64,000 nucleotides of DNA from Hydrogenoanaerobacterium saccharovorans (lineage in GTDB: Bacteria > Bacillota > Clostridia > Oscillospirales > Ruminococcaceae). A program made the position numbers and the translations under genes. Numbering within the stretch: the first letter of the stretch is position 1; each line of letters starts with the position of its first letter. Under the pieces are notes generated by a model. That model made no database searches and was not told the origin of the DNA. It saw nothing but the letters and a program-made list of their open reading frames with translations. Below, piece after piece: positions 18,357-26,965 of this stretch. The stretch covers positions 372,001 through 436,000 of the forward strand of contig NZ_RKRD01000002.1 in NCBI RefSeq assembly GCF_003814745.1. Direction: 5' to 3'.

Positions 18357-18669
18357 TCTCTATGCCTCCCAATATAATCTTATCCAATTTATTCTTATAG
18401 CAGATCCAATCTGTGATATACTGCCGATATTGTGTCTGTCCTTGCTCTGTGATGGAGTAATAGCGGCGATTTCTGCCTTGAAACGGTTGGTCGTAAGTTG
18501 TTAGGTGACCGTCTTTTTGCAAACGCCGCAGCACGGGGTACAGTGTAGAATCGGATATATCCATGACTTCGCGCACATTCTGAGTCAAAATATATCCATA
18601 GGTATCCCCGCGCGATAGTACAGCCAACACGCAGGCATCCAGCAGTGCTGCGCTCAGCCCGAAGGTCAT
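18343..18669 (-). CDS. PadR-family transcriptional regulator
   Basis: 108 residues, the short PadR type: a winged helix-turn-helix (about 1-80) with the family pattern LLDACVLAVLSRGDTYGYIL...STLYPVLRRLQKDG and the wing GRNRRYYSITEQG, then a short C-terminal dimerisation helix. It very likely represses its own operon: a dyad (18690-18697/18714-18721) brackets the -10 box. The start at 18669 follows AGAGGTG. The inducer is unknown; genes of this type often respond to cell-envelope damage. Confidence 0.93.
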   Translation of the reverse strand: MTFGLSAALLDACVLAVLSRGDTYGYILTQNVREVMDISDSTLYPVLRRLQKDGHLTTYDQPFQGRNRRYYSITEQGQTQYRQYITDWICYKNKLDKIILGGIENDKA

Positions 18670-18689
18670 ATGGTATCACCTCTTAGTAT

Positions 18690-18734
18690 TTATACGTTGT
18701 GTTATATTATATGACGTATAATATGGTTTGTCAA
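18690..18734 (-). promoter_or_regulatory. padR operon promoter with dyad operator
   Basis: On the minus strand: TTGACA (18734-18729), 17-bp spacer, TATAAT (18711-18706), a perfect consensus. Inverted 8-bp arms TTATACGT (18690-18697) and ACGTATAA (18714-18721) lie on either side of the -10 box, about 24 bp centre to centre, well placed for PadR dimer binding and autorepression. Confidence 0.85.
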
Positions 18735-18760
18735 TTAGTATATGCAAAATTTAAAAAATA

Positions 18761-18792
18761 AAAAAGGGCTATCCGTATGGATAGCCCTTTTT
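18761..18792 (-). terminator. Terminator after rpmB
   Basis: Perfect 14-bp stem (18761-18774 with 18779-18792), 4-nt loop, then TTTTTATTTTTT on the minus strand. Confidence 0.92.
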
Positions 18793-18807
18793 AAACACAG
18801 ATTAACA

Positions 18808-18996
18808 TTAGATAGCGCGTGTTACTTTACCGGAACGCAGGCAGCGGGTGCAAGCGTAAATGTGGCTGGGAGTACCGTTGACAATCGCCTTAATACGTTT
18901 CACATTAGGCTTCCAAGTTCTGTTGGAACGTCTGTGAGAATGAGAAACCTTAATGCCAAAAGTAACGCCTTTTCCGCAGATGTCGCATTTTGCCAT
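18808..18996 (-). CDS. rpmB: 50S ribosomal protein L28
   Basis: 62-residue basic protein of the large ribosomal subunit. It begins MAKCDICGKG and has a second Cys pair CTRCLRSG, so this is the zinc-binding form. The SHSHRRSNRTWKPN segment is typical. The start at 18996 has a perfect AGGAGGTG 9 nt away. In Bacillus rpmB lies next to spoVM; here it is a stand-alone gene far from it. Confidence 0.97.
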   Translation of the reverse strand: MAKCDICGKGVTFGIKVSHSHRRSNRTWKPNVKRIKAIVNGTPSHIYACTRCLRSGKVTRAI

Positions 18997-19363
18997 AATA
19001 TCTGCACCTCCTTACCGACCTAATTTTCTGGCTGTATATCATGCAGACAAGTGGTCTGCAAGGTTTTTCGCCTTTGATAGATTTAAATGCTGCAAATTCT
19101 AAACAGAATAGGCAGATTTATAAAGTCAACATTAGTATACTATCAGATTTACAGCATGAAATCAAGGGCTTTCGTAAAAATAGTGTGTCAAAATATGAAT
19201 TTTTGGTAAAAATAAACCTCAAACAGCCAATTACCTTGTAATTATATCCTTTAAAAGGTATAATATAAAATTAGTATAGTAGCACAATTTTGCCAATTTA
19301 CAAGTAAAATTGCGGGAGCGGCTCCCGTTTAAATGGCTAAAAAAAGTATGGAGTGAGTATTTT
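18997..19363. promoter_or_regulatory. Divergent rpmB / M50 peptidase promoter region
   Basis: No gene is visible. Plus strand: TTGTAA (19236-19241), 17 bp, TATAAT (19259-19264) for the M50-scpAB operon. Minus strand: TTGATT (19165-19160) with TATACT (19139-19134), spacer 20, or a shifted TAGTAT at 17; this moderate promoter gives rpmB a leader of about 130 nt with a small GCAGAC/GTCTGC hairpin. A 7-bp GC hairpin CGGGAGC/GCTCCCG lies at 19313-19327 in the M50 leader. Confidence 0.65.
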
Positions 19364-20026
19364 ATGAGACTTAGCTTGCAAAGCATGTTTATCAGGCTTG
19401 TTATGCTGTTGGCGATTATGCCGATACACGAGTATGCGCATGCCCTTGTGGCATATAAATTGGGCGATAACACAGCCCGTTTTAACGGCAGAATGACGCT
19501 GAACCCCATGGCGCATCTGGATTTGTTCGGGAGTATCGCATTTATTTTAGCCGGTTTTGGCTGGGGCAAACCCGTGCCAATATACGGCAGCAACCTGCGC
19601 AAGCCCAAACGTGATATGGCGTTGGTGGCGCTTGCAGGGCCGGTGTCTAATGTATTGCTGGGCACGATTTTGGTGATTGTATATAAGGTGTTGGGTGTTG
19701 TATTTATGCAGGTTGGGTTTACAACGGGGCTTGCACGGGCAATTTTAGTTATTATTTTTACCCTTGCGCAAACCAGTGTGTATTGGGCGGTATTTAACCT
19801 CATTCCGGTTCCACCGTTGGACGGTTCGCGCTTGCTCGAATATATTTTGCCTCATTCTATTTATTACAAAATCGAGTATTATCAGCGTTATATCTACATT
19901 GCGCTGCTGGTACTGCTGTTTTCAGGCATTTTGATGGGCCCCATTGTGTTTGTATCAAACTTTATTATGAAGTTTATTCTTTTTATTACGAGTCCGCTGG
20001 ATTTGCTCTTGAATTTATTTCTTTAA
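19364..20026 (+). CDS. Site-2 protease family (M50) membrane metalloprotease
   Basis: Intramembrane zinc protease of the compact M50B/YwhC type, 220 residues with about five hydrophobic helices. The zinc motif HEYAH follows the first helix (MPIHEYAHA), and the third ligand motif NLIPVPPLDG is in the penultimate region, so the active site is complete. There is no PDZ domain. ATG at 19364 has GGAGTGAG upstream; the frame extends to 19310 without a binding site. It lies 9 nt before scpA, a common clostridial arrangement. Its substrate is unknown. Confidence 0.92.
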   Translation: MRLSLQSMFIRLVMLLAIMPIHEYAHALVAYKLGDNTARFNGRMTLNPMAHLDLFGSIAFILAGFGWGKPVPIYGSNLRKPKRDMALVALAGPVSNVLLGTILVIVYKVLGVVFMQVGFTTGLARAILVIIFTLAQTSVYWAVFNLIPVPPLDGSRLLEYILPHSIYYKIEYYQRYIYIALLVLLFSGILMGPIVFVSNFIMKFILFITSPLDLLLNLFL

Positions 20027-20035
20027 GGAGCAACT

Positions 20036-20740
20036 ATGGAAAAACTGACATTTAAACTGGATCATTTTGAAGGTCCGCTTGATTTGCTGTTGTTTTTGAT
20101 TTCTAAGCACAAGCTAAATATCTACGATATTGAAATTGCACAGCTGTTGGAACAGTACCTTTCTTACATTGATGAAGCGCAGTTTCAAAATATGGAGGTT
20201 GCGAGCGAGTTTTTGGAGATGGCGTCGCGCCTTGTATATATGAAGACAATTTCGCTGCTGCCAAAACATGAAGATGAGGAAGAATTGCTGAAACAAGAGC
20301 TTACAGGGCAGTTATTGGAATACCAGACCTGCAAGCAGGTAGCAGCTTTACTGGCACAGCAAAACCGCTCGGCCGATTTGTTTGTACGCGAACCTATGGA
20401 GCTGGAAGCAGACCTTACCTATACGTTAGTACACTCATCCAACGAGTTGATTCAAGCCTATTTAACTGCCATGGGCAAGGCTCAAAAGCGTATGCCACCC
20501 CCTGTAACAGCTTTTTCGGACATTGTAAAGCACCGTGTGGTAAGTGTTGCCTCTAAAATTATTTTTGTGCTCAAACGGCTTTACAAGTACCGACAGGTGC
20601 GTTTTGACAGCCTGTTTGCAGAAAGCGGGGACCGCAGCGAGCTGGTTGCCACTTTTTTAGCAGTGCTTGAACTGGTAAAGAACAAACGCATTGTTGTTTC
20701 AGATGATAATGAAAAAATTGCTTTTCGCAAAACGATTTAA
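20036..20740 (+). CDS. scpA: Segregation and condensation protein A
   Basis: Kleisin subunit of the SMC-ScpA-ScpB condensin that compacts and segregates the chromosome. 234 residues. The N-terminal helical domain opens with the family signature LDHFEGPLDLLLFLI. The MEVASEFLEMASRLVYMKT segment and the C-terminal winged helix that contacts the SMC head are both present. ATG follows AAGGAG. It is followed 77 nt later by scpB. Confidence 0.96.
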   Translation: MEKLTFKLDHFEGPLDLLLFLISKHKLNIYDIEIAQLLEQYLSYIDEAQFQNMEVASEFLEMASRLVYMKTISLLPKHEDEEELLKQELTGQLLEYQTCKQVAALLAQQNRSADLFVREPMELEADLTYTLVHSSNELIQAYLTAMGKAQKRMPPPVTAFSDIVKHRVVSVASKIIFVLKRLYKYRQVRFDSLFAESGDRSELVATFLAVLELVKNKRIVVSDDNEKIAFRKTI

Positions 20741-20817
20741 CAAAGGATGTATAACTTGTAAAAATGCCTGAAAGTTGGACAGGCTATCATTGTGTGATTG
20801 GAATTGGGTGAAATAAT

Positions 20818-21429
20818 TTGCGATTAAACAAGATTGAAAAAATTGCTGAGGCAGTGCTGTTTGCCAGCGGAGAGCCGGTTTCGGCGGCTCGTTTGGCACA
20901 GGTGCTGGATTGTGATACCCCTGTGGCTTACAGCATTCTAGACCGTGTGCGCGACCACTACGACGAAAAAGAGGGCGCCGTGGAGATTTTAGTGCTGAAC
21001 GACTGCTACCAGATGGTTACCCGTGAGGCGTACGCGCCCTACATCCGCTCGGCGCTTGAAATTAAGCGGAATCAGCCGCTGTCGCAGGCAGCCTTGGAAG
21101 TGCTGGCTATTATTGCATACAATCAACCGGTAACAAAAAGTTTTGTTGAACAAGTTCGCGGTGTAGACAGCGCAAGTGTTGTCAATACTCTAGTTGAAAA
21201 AGGCCTTGTGGAGGAGAAAGGCAGGCTGGAGCTGCCGGGCAAACCGGTCGCTTATGTTACCACCTCCAACTTTTTGCGTTGCTTCGGGCTGCAAAGCCTC
21301 GAGCAGCTGCCATCTCTGCCCTCTGAAGACAACGAGGAGGATACGGAAGAAAATGAGGTTGACGGCCAAGTCAGCTTTGATGAGCAAGAAGAGCATGATT
21401 GCTTGGCACTGGCCGGGGAGTTGAAATGA
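20818..21429 (+). CDS. scpB: Segregation and condensation protein B
   Basis: Dimeric winged-helix partner of ScpA in the condensin complex; 203 residues. Two winged-helix domains carry the typical segments IAEAVLFASGEPV and QAALEVLAIIAYNQPVTK...RGVDSASVVNTLVEKGLV. The tail after about 175 is strongly acidic (EDNEEDTEENE). The start is TTG at 20818 with only a weak GGGTGA upstream. The preceding gap holds a small GCCTG/CAGGC hairpin. Confidence 0.95.
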   Translation: MRLNKIEKIAEAVLFASGEPVSAARLAQVLDCDTPVAYSILDRVRDHYDEKEGAVEILVLNDCYQMVTREAYAPYIRSALEIKRNQPLSQAALEVLAIIAYNQPVTKSFVEQVRGVDSASVVNTLVEKGLVEEKGRLELPGKPVAYVTTSNFLRCFGLQSLEQLPSLPSEDNEEDTEENEVDGQVSFDEQEEHDCLALAGELK

Positions 21430-21439
21430 CGGTGAAGGT

Positions 21440-22105
21440 ATGACGGTTTTTTTGTGGATTGTGAGCGTACTGCTTTTTTTGCTTTGTATGCGTGTTTCGG
21501 TGTGGGTTTGCTGGGAAGAAAACGTGCAAATAACCATTGGGTATCTATTTTTTAAAATAGGGCTAAACAAACCCGAAAATGTCGAAAAAAGAACGAAAAA
21601 AGCAAAAAAGGAAGCAGAAAACCAACCGGATAAAGATGAAAAGCAGGCGGATAACAAGCCGCAGGCGCTAACCGATACGGTCGGTATTGTTCTTGACCTC
21701 GTGCGGTCTGCCACGGGCGGGGTGCGGATGATATTCCGTAATTTGCTGCTGAGTGACCTGACACTGCATATGACCGTTGCAGATGAAGACACCGCACAAA
21801 CCGCTGTAAATTTCGGTAAAATCAGTGCCTATCTTTACGGAGCCTACGCCGCGCTTCAAAATTACATCCGCATGAAACGCATTACCTTGGATATTCAACC
21901 TGATTTTCTTTCGGACAAAGGCAGTTTTACCCTTTGTTTTCGCGTGCAGCTAACCCCTCTTGTTGTATTGGGTGCGGCATTGCGTATTGGAGTATCTTTT
22001 TTATGGAAAATGATAAAACGCGGGCTTGCAGCACAAGAGGGCAACCAGAAAGAACCGCAGCAGAGCAGTACGCAACCCAAAGAACAGCCCGCAGGCAAAG
22101 CTTAA
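21440..22105 (+). CDS. DUF2953 domain protein
   Basis: 221 residues. An N-terminal membrane segment (about 2-22) is followed by a low-complexity, Lys/Glu/Gln-rich stretch (about 50-75). The DUF2953 domain follows (LLLSDLTLHMTVADEDTAQTAVNFGKISAYLYGAYAAL), then a second hydrophobic segment near 185-200 and a Gln/Pro-rich tail. The family is found in spore-forming Firmicutes next to ytfJ, exactly as here, which suggests a sporulation role, but the function is unknown. It starts 10 nt after scpB. Confidence 0.88.
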   Translation: MTVFLWIVSVLLFLLCMRVSVWVCWEENVQITIGYLFFKIGLNKPENVEKRTKKAKKEAENQPDKDEKQADNKPQALTDTVGIVLDLVRSATGGVRMIFRNLLLSDLTLHMTVADEDTAQTAVNFGKISAYLYGAYAALQNYIRMKRITLDIQPDFLSDKGSFTLCFRVQLTPLVVLGAALRIGVSFLWKMIKRGLAAQEGNQKEPQQSSTQPKEQPAGKA

Positions 22106-22146
22106 ATCGGCCGCAAATGCCGATTCACCACTAAAATATAAAGTAG

Positions 22147-22163
22147 TGCGGCCTATTGCCGCA
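22147..22163 (+). repeat. GC hairpin abutting the ytfJ ribosome binding site
   Basis: TGCGGC (22147-22152), loop CTATT, GCCGCA (22158-22163), running straight into AAGGGGG. Same design as the der leader hairpin. Confidence 0.7.
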
Positions 22164-22176
22164 AGGGGGTATTGTA

Positions 22177-22590
22177 ATGAGCCAGAGTCAAGGGCACATC
22201 GAGGGAATACTCAATTCCTCTTTGGAAAATTTAAAAACACTGGTGGATGTAAATACGATTATTGGTGACCAGATTATTACGCCCGACGGTACCGTTGTTA
22301 TTCCTGTATCAAAGGTAACTTTCGGGTTTGCATCGGGTGGGTCTGATCTGCCTACATCCAAACCAAAGGATATGTTCGGCGGGGGCAGCGGTGCGGGCGT
22401 AACTATCCAACCACTTGCGTTTTTGGTCATTTCGCCAAACGGTAATGTAAAAATGCTGCAGATGGAGAAGTTTGACGGCTCGGTTGACCGCGCGGTAAAC
22501 ATGGTGCCTGAGGTAATCGATAAAGTAGCATCGATGTTCAACAAACCAAAAAAATCAGCAGAATCGCCTGCTGCAAAACCTGCGGAATAA
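22177..22590 (+). CDS. ytfJ: GerW family sporulation protein YtfJ
   Basis: 137 residues. YtfJ/GerW is made in the forespore and is needed for normal spore germination in Bacillus. The family core is clear: IEGILNSSLENLKTLVDVNTIIGD, then the conserved strand block PDGTVVIPVSKVTFGFASGG and a Gly-rich loop FGGGSGAG. ATG at 22177 follows AAGGGGG. It sits between DUF2953 and a D,D-carboxypeptidase, the usual spore-former synteny. Confidence 0.94.
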   Translation: MSQSQGHIEGILNSSLENLKTLVDVNTIIGDQIITPDGTVVIPVSKVTFGFASGGSDLPTSKPKDMFGGGSGAGVTIQPLAFLVISPNGNVKMLQMEKFDGSVDRAVNMVPEVIDKVASMFNKPKKSAESPAAKPAE

Positions 22591-22658
22591 ATTAAGCGCT
22601 GCCGCAGTATAGGACAACCGCTCCCTTGCATAGACATAAAATCGGGTGGGTGGTTATT

Positions 22659-23789
22659 ATGGTTCAAAAAATGAGTCGATTTTGTGCTGTGCTGTTGGCT
22701 GTTTGTATGTTGATGACTATTCAAGCCTACGGTTTGGAAGTAAATGCAAAGGGAGCAGTGTTGGTAGAAGCACAAAGCGGCAGGGTTTTGTTTGGGCAAA
22801 ACGAAAGAGAACGTTTGCCAATGGCAAGCACGACAAAAATTATGTCAGCGTTGCTTACACTCGAACAAAAAAATTTAGACGAATATTTTACAGTCGACCC
22901 AGACGCAATTCAGGTGGAAGGCTCCTCAATGGGGCTTTCAAAGGGCGATTCGGTAACATTGCGCATTCTAGCTGCGGGTATGCTGCTTTCTTCAGGCAAC
23001 GATGCCGCCAACGCAGCGGCGGTGCACATTGCGGGCAGCCAGCAAGCGTTTGCCGAAATGATGAACAAGAGAGCCGAAGAACTTGGCATGAAAGATACTT
23101 CGTTTGTCACGCCCTCGGGGCTTGACCATGAAGGGCATTATTCTACGGCATACGATATGGCGATACTGGCGCAGGCAGCGCTAAAGAACGAGGCTTTTTC
23201 AGAGATTTGCTCGCAGTACCGTATGACATTGGAATATGGAGACCCGCCGTACAGACGCTGGTTAAAAAACCATAACCGATTGCTGAACGATTATAAGGGC
23301 GCTATAGGTGTTAAAACAGGCTTTACCAAAAAAGCAGGGCGATGCCTTGTTTCGTCTGCTCAAAGAGACGGTGTAACCCTGATTACCGTAACGCTTGCCT
23401 GCCCCGACGATTGGCGCGTGCATACAAAGCTTTTAGATTATGGATTTGAACAGCTGAAAAGTACAGATCTATCTGCCTTGCTGCCCCCGCTGGGGATTGC
23501 GGTTGGCGGAGGGGTGAAAAGCCATGTAAATCTAGAACCGCAAAGCAGCTTGACTGCTGCGTTGATTGATGGAGAACAAGACCGCGTAAAAGCAAAAATA
23601 CTGCTGAACCCATTTGTACTCGCCCCTGTGAAAAAAGGCACATCAGCAGGTGAAGTGATTTTTACATTGGATGGTAAACCGCTGCGGAGCATACCGTTGT
23701 GTATTACCGAGGATATAGAGGCGCGCCCCATTACAGAAAAACAAAAAGGATTCTTTGACAAAATCAAAGACTTTTTTCATTATAAATAA
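22659..23789 (+). CDS. dacF: D-alanyl-D-alanine carboxypeptidase (DacF/DacB type)
   Basis: Penicillin-binding protein that trims the terminal D-Ala from peptidoglycan stem peptides, outside the membrane. 376 residues: signal peptide about 1-25, then an S11 serine-peptidase domain with all three motifs, SxxK at S57-K60 (STTK), SxN at 112-114 (SGN) and KTG at 219-221. A C-terminal beta domain and an amphipathic tail (FFDKIKDFFHYK) that would lie on the membrane follow. The neighbouring ytfJ suggests a sporulation-linked form, so dacF is chosen with moderate confidence among dacA/dacB/dacF. Confidence 0.9.
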   Translation: MVQKMSRFCAVLLAVCMLMTIQAYGLEVNAKGAVLVEAQSGRVLFGQNERERLPMASTTKIMSALLTLEQKNLDEYFTVDPDAIQVEGSSMGLSKGDSVTLRILAAGMLLSSGNDAANAAAVHIAGSQQAFAEMMNKRAEELGMKDTSFVTPSGLDHEGHYSTAYDMAILAQAALKNEAFSEICSQYRMTLEYGDPPYRRWLKNHNRLLNDYKGAIGVKTGFTKKAGRCLVSSAQRDGVTLITVTLACPDDWRVHTKLLDYGFEQLKSTDLSALLPPLGIAVGGGVKSHVNLEPQSSLTAALIDGEQDRVKAKILLNPFVLAPVKKGTSAGEVIFTLDGKPLRSIPLCITEDIEARPITEKQKGFFDKIKDFFHYK

Positions 23790-23965
23790 TCTTAGTACGA
23801 ATTTATTATTGCAGAACAGGTAAATTAAAAGGCAATTCGTAACGGAAGGTGTTTGGTTGCGAATAACCTATCCGTCAGCAGTATAGGCGTAATGCCGCTG
23901 CTGTGCGGAAGTTAGCGGGCAGACCCCGCTTGAACTGCGGGAGCAGTGCAGAAAGGAAGTATATT

Positions 23966-24844
23966 ATGGCAGAGAAAAAAGCAAATGACGGTATTCGCAT
24001 CCAAAAGGTAATGGCAGAGAATGGTGTTGCCAGCCGAAGAAAATCTGAAGAAATGATTGAAGCGGGGCTTGTCACTGTAAACGGCAGAAAAGCAACCCTT
24101 GGGCAAAGGGTTAACCCCTACCGCGATGTGATTGCGGTTGATGGGCAAAAACTGCTTACCAACGTGAAAAAGCACCGCTATTATATTGCGTTAAACAAAC
24201 CCCGCGGTTACGTTACCACCCTCAGCGATGAGATGGACCGTAAATGTGTAGCCGAGCTGGTTGAAAATGTACCCGAACGTGTCTATCCTATCGGCAGGTT
24301 GGATAGAAACTCCGAAGGGCTTTTGCTTTTTACCAATGACGGCGAATTCGCCAATCAAGTGATGCACCCGAAATTTCATATCAATAAAACCTATCGTGTC
24401 ACCGTTCGCCCCGATATAAACGATAAACAAGCAATGCAGCTTGCCGAGGGCGTTGTGATTGATGGTGTAAAAACTGCGCCCGCTCAGGTGACGGTACTCA
24501 CCAAAGAGCCCGGGCGCGTTGTCATGCAAATTGTTATTACCGAGGGCAGAAACCGTCAAATTCGTAAAATGTGCGAGGCGGTGGGGCTTGAAGTTGCCCG
24601 CCTAAAGCGGACAAGCATCGGGCCGGTACGGCTTGGAATGCTCAAGCCCGGTGACTGGCGCGAACTGACTGAACCGGAACTGAACGCGCTTGGGTCATCC
24701 ATTCGCAGTGCGCAGCAGCAGGCTGAGGCAAAACCCAATTCACCTAAACACGATAAAAGTAAAGCACGCGGCAGTTGGGGCAGCGGTGGTCAACGCGCAG
24801 AAAAAAAGCCGAAAGAGAAGAGAACTTATAAAAAAGTAAAATAA
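23966..24844 (+). CDS. rluB: rRNA pseudouridine synthase, RluB/RsuA family
   Basis: Converts a specific uridine in rRNA to pseudouridine. 292 residues: an N-terminal S4 RNA-binding domain (IRIQKVMAENGVASRRKSEEMIEAG) and a catalytic domain with GRLD (YPIGRLDRNSEGLLLFTNDG), whose Asp is the nucleophile. The basic tail (about 255-292) is rich in Lys, Ser and Gly, as in many RluB proteins. ATG at 23966 has GAAAGGAAG upstream. The 176-nt leader carries several GC-rich stems, including AGCGGG/CCCGCT at 23914-23930. Confidence 0.93.
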   Translation: MAEKKANDGIRIQKVMAENGVASRRKSEEMIEAGLVTVNGRKATLGQRVNPYRDVIAVDGQKLLTNVKKHRYYIALNKPRGYVTTLSDEMDRKCVAELVENVPERVYPIGRLDRNSEGLLLFTNDGEFANQVMHPKFHINKTYRVTVRPDINDKQAMQLAEGVVIDGVKTAPAQVTVLTKEPGRVVMQIVITEGRNRQIRKMCEAVGLEVARLKRTSIGPVRLGMLKPGDWRELTEPELNALGSSIRSAQQQAEAKPNSPKHDKSKARGSWGSGGQRAEKKPKEKRTYKKVK

Positions 24845-24857
24845 AGGGGGATGCACG

Positions 24858-25235
24858 TTGATTGAGATTATAAAAACCGAAAATGAAGATGCTGTCCGCG
24901 GTTTTTGTGAATGCTCCAATCTCTTGTATGCCGATGATTTTGAGGCTTATACAGCAATTGACCGCAATGAAATGATAGGTTACTGCATCTTTCAGTTAAG
25001 AGATTTGCTCACCGTAGTTGACGCGAGAGCAAAAGAAGAATACGGGGCAGAACTTTGCGACGGGCTGGTGCGCGCAGTGCTGAACCATGCATGCAACAAT
25101 GGAGTAAATACGGCGGTTTTTTCAGACCGATTTAATATTGAAACTTGGAAAAAGCTGCAAGCCTTTGGGCATAATGTCAAAACCGTCAAAGATATTGATA
25201 ATTTTTTGACAAATTGTAAGAAATGCGCCCACTAA
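24858..25235 (+). CDS. GNAT-like small protein of unknown function
   Basis: 125 residues starting at TTG 24858, with AAGGGGG 7 nt upstream and 13 nt after rluB, so probably cotranscribed. The layout resembles a minimal GNAT acetyltransferase fold: a strand ending IGYCIF, then a helix after YGAELCDGLVRAVLNHACNNGVNTAVF and a final WKKLQAFGH. The acetyl-CoA loop (Q/R-x-x-G-x-G/A) is not clearly kept, so activity is doubtful. The C-terminus ends in a Cys pair (CKKCAH). Confidence 0.7.
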   Translation: MIEIIKTENEDAVRGFCECSNLLYADDFEAYTAIDRNEMIGYCIFQLRDLLTVVDARAKEEYGAELCDGLVRAVLNHACNNGVNTAVFSDRFNIETWKKLQAFGHNVKTVKDIDNFLTNCKKCAH

Positions 25236-25258
25236 GCGGAAAAACGGTGTAAAATGTA

Positions 25259-25287
25259 TTGTGCTAACAAAAATAACAGTGTATAAT
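25259..25287 (+). promoter_or_regulatory. Promoter of the carboxyltransferase operon
   Basis: TTGTGC (25259-25264), 17 bp, TATAAT (25282-25287). Transcription from about 25294 leaves a leader of about 165 nt with two T-rich runs (7 T) and an imperfect inverted repeat GGATTTC...GAAATCGG; possible attenuation, unproven. Confidence 0.7.
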
Positions 25288-25461
25288 ATAAACTGGTTAC
25301 ATTTTCGGATTTCTGTAAAAAATTGGGCTTTTTTTGTCTGATTATGCAGATGGAAATCGGAAAGTGAGGCGTTTTTTTGCGTTAACGGATTTGGTACCGT
25401 TTGTAAAAAAGCGATACACAGGTTCTAATTAATTTATGGTTTATAGAATGGAGGAAAAATG

Positions 25462-26892
25462 ATGAGTGCTGATAGCAAATTGAACATCTTGGCAGGCGCT
25501 CGTGAAAAGGCGGTTAAGGCTTCTCCCGCCCGCGAGAGATTGGCTCTCCTTATGGACGAGGGCAGTTTTACCGAGCTTGATGCCTTTGCAAAAGCAGAGG
25601 GCGGCAGTGCAGGTGTTGTAACTGGTTACGGCGCTGTAGAGGGCACTACCGTATTTGCGTTTGCGCAGGATAAAACCGACGCAAACGGTGCAGTAGGCAA
25701 AGTGCAGGCTGCAAAAATTAGAAAAATCTATGAGCTGGCAGTTAAGACGGGTGCACCGGTTGTAGGTATCTACGATTCGTTCGGTGCATCTTTGAGAGAG
25801 GGCAATGACGCTCTGGCCGCATACGGCGAGATGTTGTTATGGAGCAACAATCTTTCCGGCGTGGTACCGCAAATTTCTGTTATTGCGGGTACTTGTGCAG
25901 GTACCGCTGCAATGATGGCAGCAAGCGCAGATTTGGTAGTAATGAGTGAAGATGCCGAGTTTTTCTTAACTCCGCCTTCTGTTGAAAAAGCAAACGGCAC
26001 GATGGTAGAAGGTGCCGGCTCTGCTGCAAATGCGGCAAAAGCCGGTGTGGCACATGTCGTTGTAAAAACCGCCGAACAAGCAATTGCACAGGCAAAACAC
26101 CTTGTTTCTATGCTTCCGCAAAACAACCTTTCTGCATTGCCTATCTTTGATTTTGCTGCAAAAGCGGATACAGAGGCTGTATTGAGAGCTGCCTGCGAAA
26201 GTGGCGAGCTTGATGCAGCGGCAATTGTTGAAAACGTATTTGATGACGGCAGCGTGGTAGAGCTGATGCCCGATTACGGCAGCAAAGGTGCTTACATTGC
26301 ACTTGCTACCATGGGTGGGTTCACCTGCGGCGTTGCAGCTACAAAAGGCGGGCCTCTTTGCAGAAAGAACTGCAAAAAGCTTGCTTTGCTGATGCAGCTT
26401 TGCGATGCATACCAAATCCCGGTAGTAACTTTTGTAAACGTAAGCGGGTTCTTACCCGATGCCGAGGCTGAACTTGCAGGACTTGCAAAATATGCTGCAA
26501 CACTGGCGCATGTTTACGCAGAAGCCACTACACCGAAAATTGCTGTGATTACCGGTAAGGCTTACGGCCCTGCATACATTGCACTGGCGGGCAAAAACGC
26601 CAACGCCGATATTGCTTTGGCATGGCCTTCTGCAATTATTTCTGCATTGGAGCCGGCTACGGCAGCTGCAATTTTGCATGCCGATGACGTGAGTGCCGAT
26701 AAAGATATGGCTGCTATTACGGTAGAGTACATTGCAAAACAGGCAAGCCCCTATAAGGCATGTGAGGACGGTTATGTAGACGATGTAATTGACCCTGCCA
26801 ATACCCGCAATGCCCTTATTTCTGCTTTGGATATGCTTTCGGGCAAGAGAGTAAGCAAGCTGCCTAAAAAGCACAGCAACATGCCTTTGTAA
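25462..26892 (+). CDS. Biotin-dependent carboxyltransferase, acyl-CoA side (12S/MmdA-like), divergent
   Basis: 476 residues of the crotonase-like carboxyltransferase fold seen in propionyl-CoA carboxylase beta, MmdA and the transcarboxylase 12S subunit. The second half keeps clear signatures: GFLPDAEAE, HVYAEATTPKIAVI, GKAYGPAYIAL and ADIALAWPSA. The first half is divergent: the usual GPCAGGAVYSPA block reads GTCAGTAAMMAASADLVVMS, and the protein is ~30-40 residues shorter than MmdA. The acyl-CoA substrate is therefore uncertain. Start at the second ATG (25462) gives a 7-nt spacing to GGAGG; 25459 is the alternative. Works with the carrier and 5S-like protein downstream. Confidence 0.85.
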   Translation: MSADSKLNILAGAREKAVKASPARERLALLMDEGSFTELDAFAKAEGGSAGVVTGYGAVEGTTVFAFAQDKTDANGAVGKVQAAKIRKIYELAVKTGAPVVGIYDSFGASLREGNDALAAYGEMLLWSNNLSGVVPQISVIAGTCAGTAAMMAASADLVVMSEDAEFFLTPPSVEKANGTMVEGAGSAANAAKAGVAHVVVKTAEQAIAQAKHLVSMLPQNNLSALPIFDFAAKADTEAVLRAACESGELDAAAIVENVFDDGSVVELMPDYGSKGAYIALATMGGFTCGVAATKGGPLCRKNCKKLALLMQLCDAYQIPVVTFVNVSGFLPDAEAELAGLAKYAATLAHVYAEATTPKIAVITGKAYGPAYIALAGKNANADIALAWPSAIISALEPATAAAILHADDVSADKDMAAITVEYIAKQASPYKACEDGYVDDVIDPANTRNALISALDMLSGKRVSKLPKKHSNMPL

Positions 26893-26965
26893 TAACCTGA
26901 ATTATTAAAAAACGGGCGTTTTGAGCCGCCTTTTGTATAAATAATTATAACGAGGAGGATTTATC

